Part shown: positions 61,793 to 64,000 of the stretch, one piece after another | How the letters are laid out: each line of letters opens with the position of its first letter | How positions within the stretch are numbered: the first letter of the stretch is position 1 | Assembly: GCF_029264495.1 (NCBI RefSeq) | Contig: NZ_JARIBH010000067.1 | Coordinates: 1 to 64,000, forward strand | Source: Peptacetobacter sp. | GTDB taxonomy: Bacteria; Bacillota; Clostridia; Peptostreptococcales; Peptostreptococcaceae | Direction: 5' to 3' | DNA: 64,000 nt | Translations under genes and position numbers: made by a program | Notes under the pieces: generated by a model | What the model was told of the DNA's origin: nothing | Database searches by the model: none | The model's input: the letters and a program-made list of their open reading frames with translations, nothing else

Positions 61793-62782
61793 TTATATTA
61801 ACATATATCCAAATATATTAAATATATATCCTATAAATAATATACCCATTGTTACAATTACAAAAAATAATGTTAATAACTTTGGTTTAACTGCCTTTCT
61901 TAGCATTATCATTGAAGGAAAAGATATTGCTGTTACGCCCATCATAAATGATAGTACTGTTCCAAGTCCTGCCCCTTTATTAAATAAACTTTCGGCTATT
62001 GGTACTGTTCCAAAGATATCTGCATATATTGGTACTCCAACAATTGTAGCTATAGGTACTGAATACCATTTTTCCGATCCAAGTATTTTTTCTATAAAAA
62101 CAGACGGTATTACATTGTGTATTATAGCTCCTATAAATACACCTATAAATATATATGGTGCTACATTTTTTACTGTATCAACAACTTTTTCTCTAGCAAA
62201 TAATAATCGTTCTTTTATTGATGGATTTTTTATTTCTATATCCACATTTGGAGCTTTTCGAATAAATTCTTCTATTTGATTTTCCATATTAGATTTTTCT
62301 ATAATAATTCCTCCTATTACAGCTAAAATCAAACCAACCACAACATATGCAATTGCTATTTTTATTCCAAAGATACTTGTTAAAAGTACTAATGAACCTA
62401 AATCGACAAGTGGTGATGATATTAAAAATGAAAATGTTGCTCCAATAGGTATTCCCGCACTTGTAAATCCTATAAATAATGGTATTGATGAACATGAACA
62501 AAATGGTGTTAATGTTCCCAAAAGTGCTGCTAAAATATTTATTTTTATTCCTTTAAATTTTTCTAGAATTTTTTTCGTTTTTTCTGGTGGAAAATAGCTC
62601 TGAATGTATGATATAAAAAATATTAATACTGATAATAATATAAATATTTTTATAGTGTCATATATGAAAAACTTTAAAATACCATAAATTATTGATTTAT
62701 CATTTAATCCTATTAACATTAATAATTTTCCAACTAATGTATTAATCCATTTCATACCTAGTATTTGATTTTGAAAAAACAT
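61793..62782 (-). CDS. ArsP/DUF318-family permease
   Basis: 329 aa; TPFCSCSSIPLFIGFTSAGIPIGATFSFLISSPLVD. Confidence 0.88.
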   Translation of the reverse strand: MFFQNQILGMKWINTLVGKLLMLIGLNDKSIIYGILKFFIYDTIKIFILLSVLIFFISYIQSYFPPEKTKKILEKFKGIKINILAALLGTLTPFCSCSSIPLFIGFTSAGIPIGATFSFLISSPLVDLGSLVLLTSIFGIKIAIAYVVVGLILAVIGGIIIEKSNMENQIEEFIRKAPNVDIEIKNPSIKERLLFAREKVVDTVKNVAPYIFIGVFIGAIIHNVIPSVFIEKILGSEKWYSVPIATIVGVPIYADIFGTVPIAESLFNKGAGLGTVLSFMMGVTAISFPSMIMLRKAVKPKLLTLFFVIVTMGILFIGYIFNIFGYMLI

Positions 62783-62819
62783 ATATAATCTCCTTTCATT
62801 TATATCTATATATTTATAT

Positions 62820-62830
62820 ATATCGATGTA
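62820..62830. promoter_or_regulatory. Putative ArsR operator upstream of permease
   Basis: ATATCGATGTA, imperfect palindrome sharing the ATCGAT core with the arsR site. Confidence 0.4.
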
Positions 62831-62866
62831 TATATTTTTTTAAAAGTCACCTTATATGATGACTTT

Positions 62867-63196
62867 TTATAACTTTTTATTTTCACATTCACAAAAATTA
62901 TTATCTGAATTTAATCTAGCAGATGCCATAATATCACTTAACAAATCAAAAACTGAATCAAATGAGTTTTCAGCTATACTATAATGCATCCACTTTCCCT
63001 CTTTTCTTCCAATTACTATTTCAGATTCACACAAAATTTTCATATGGTGAGAAAGTGTAGACTGACTTATTTTTAATTCTTCAAGTAATTTACATGCACA
63101 TTTTTCTCCGTTTTTTAAGAGTTCTAAAATCTTTATTCTATTTTCATCGCTTAAAGCCTTAAATATCTTTATTTCTTTTTTATATAACGAATTCAT
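62867..63196 (-). CDS. ArsR/SmtB-family metalloregulator
   Basis: FKALSDENRIKILELLKNGEKCACKLLEELKISQSTLSHHMKIL (CxC metal-binding motif). Confidence 0.92.
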   Translation of the reverse strand: MNSLYKKEIKIFKALSDENRIKILELLKNGEKCACKLLEELKISQSTLSHHMKILCESEIVIGRKEGKWMHYSIAENSFDSVFDLLSDIMASARLNSDNNFCECENKKL

Positions 63197-63218
63197 GTAT
63201 ATTCCCCCTATTGATTTC

Positions 63219-63247
63219 TATTATATTTAATGTATCGATATTTGTCA
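63219..63247 (-). promoter_or_regulatory. arsR promoter with palindrome TATCGATA in spacer
   Basis: Minus strand TTGACAaatatcgatacattaaaTATAAT: 17-bp spacer; palindrome at 63233-63240. Confidence 0.7.
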
Positions 63248-63339
63248 ATGTATTGTCTAGGTATCTCTTTTTCATAAAAAAACTCTGAAGTCGATATTTA
63301 ATCAACTTCAGAGAACTTCTAGATTCTTTTAAAATTTTA

Positions 63340-64000
63340 TTATATATATCTTACTCCATCTGAATATACTACTTTACCATTTAAATAAACTTCTTTTACA
63401 TTTTTTATACATTCTATATTGCTACTTAAATCTCCGTCAACAACTGTAATATCTGCTATAAATCCTTCTTTTATAAGTCCAAGTTCATCACCTCTACCAA
63501 GAACCTTTGCTGGATTTGATGTAGCAGTTTGTACTGCTTGTACTGGAGTTATTCCATATTTTACCATATAAGTCATTTCTTCTGCTATTGGAAGAACTGG
63601 TGCTCCATACATTACCATATCACTACCTGTGCATACTGTTACACCTGTATCATATAATTTTTTGAAATTATCTCTATATGCTTCATATGCTGGTTCATAA
63701 TATGCATAATCTCTCTGTTCTTTTGCAGCTACTGGATCACTAAATACATCTGCATTTCCTTCTTCTATATTTTTTTTACAAACTTCATATAAATATGTAT
63801 ATGCAAATATAGTTGGAGTCCATGATATTCCTTTATCTCTCATTTGTTCTGCTTGTTCAACAGTTAAAAATGTTCCATGTTCTATTGTATCAAATCCAGC
63901 ATCTATACACATTTGTATAGATGGATGTGTACCTGCATGAACTACGCATTTTATACCTCTTCTATGACATTCATCTACTGCAGCTTCTAGTTCTTCTTTA
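63340..64000 (-). CDS. Amidohydrolase-family metal-dependent hydrolase (N-terminus off-window)
   Basis: Open frame continues past track start to window end: ...KEELEAAVDECHRRGIKCVVHAGTHPSIQMCIDAGFDTIEHGTFLTVEQAEQM...CTGSDMVMYG. Confidence 0.88.
   Translation of the reverse strand, partial: KEELEAAVDECHRRGIKCVVHAGTHPSIQMCIDAGFDTIEHGTFLTVEQAEQMRDKGISWTPTIFAYTYLYEVCKKNIEEGNADVFSDPVAAKEQRDYAYYEPAYEAYRDNFKKLYDTGVTVCTGSDMVMYGAPVLPIAEEMTYMVKYGITPVQAVQTATSNPAKVLGRGDELGLIKEGFIADITVVDGDLSSNIECIKNVKEVYLNGKVVYSDGVRYI

Noticed and set aside
1-64000. CRISPR arrays, rRNA operons, intact transposons or defence islands
   Set aside because: No regularly spaced direct repeats, rRNA signatures, full-length transposase or recognisable defence gene cluster was seen.

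Overview
From about 1.7 kb onward this is AT-rich Clostridia chromosome, Peptostreptococcaceae-like by gene content and composition (inference, no search run). It is mostly housekeeping genes: pflB/pflA, thiI plus cysteine desulfurase, a polar amino-acid ABC transporter, one-carbon genes (folD, fchA, fhs), ptb, argS, mutS2, pepD, nth, queG, nfo, lepB, purC, and an ars-like operon. The first ~1.5 kb (M42 aminopeptidase 3' end, YtpR-like protein, hypothetical) looks Lactobacillales-like and less AT-rich, with a possible IS30 transposase remnant at the boundary, so it is either HGT or an assembly chimera. Main non-routine observations: (1) a candidate ~585-nt noncoding RNA on the minus strand (~42211-41628), with a perfect TTGACA-17-TATAAT promoter, several perfect hairpins and a 15-bp terminator stem, in a gap with no ORF; (2) a T-box leader with one Stem I but two antiterminator/terminator modules upstream of duplicated amino-acid binding proteins; (3) an ars-like operon whose ArsC-like domain has lost its catalytic cysteines and is fused to a DNA glycosylase domain, with a palindrome inside a perfect arsR promoter; (4) a second candidate ncRNA (~14772-14919, plus strand); (5) a decayed segment (23.3-24.03 kb) with two disrupted genes. 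No CRISPR array, rRNA or intact transposon was seen. All family assignments are by reading the sequence and have not been checked against databases.
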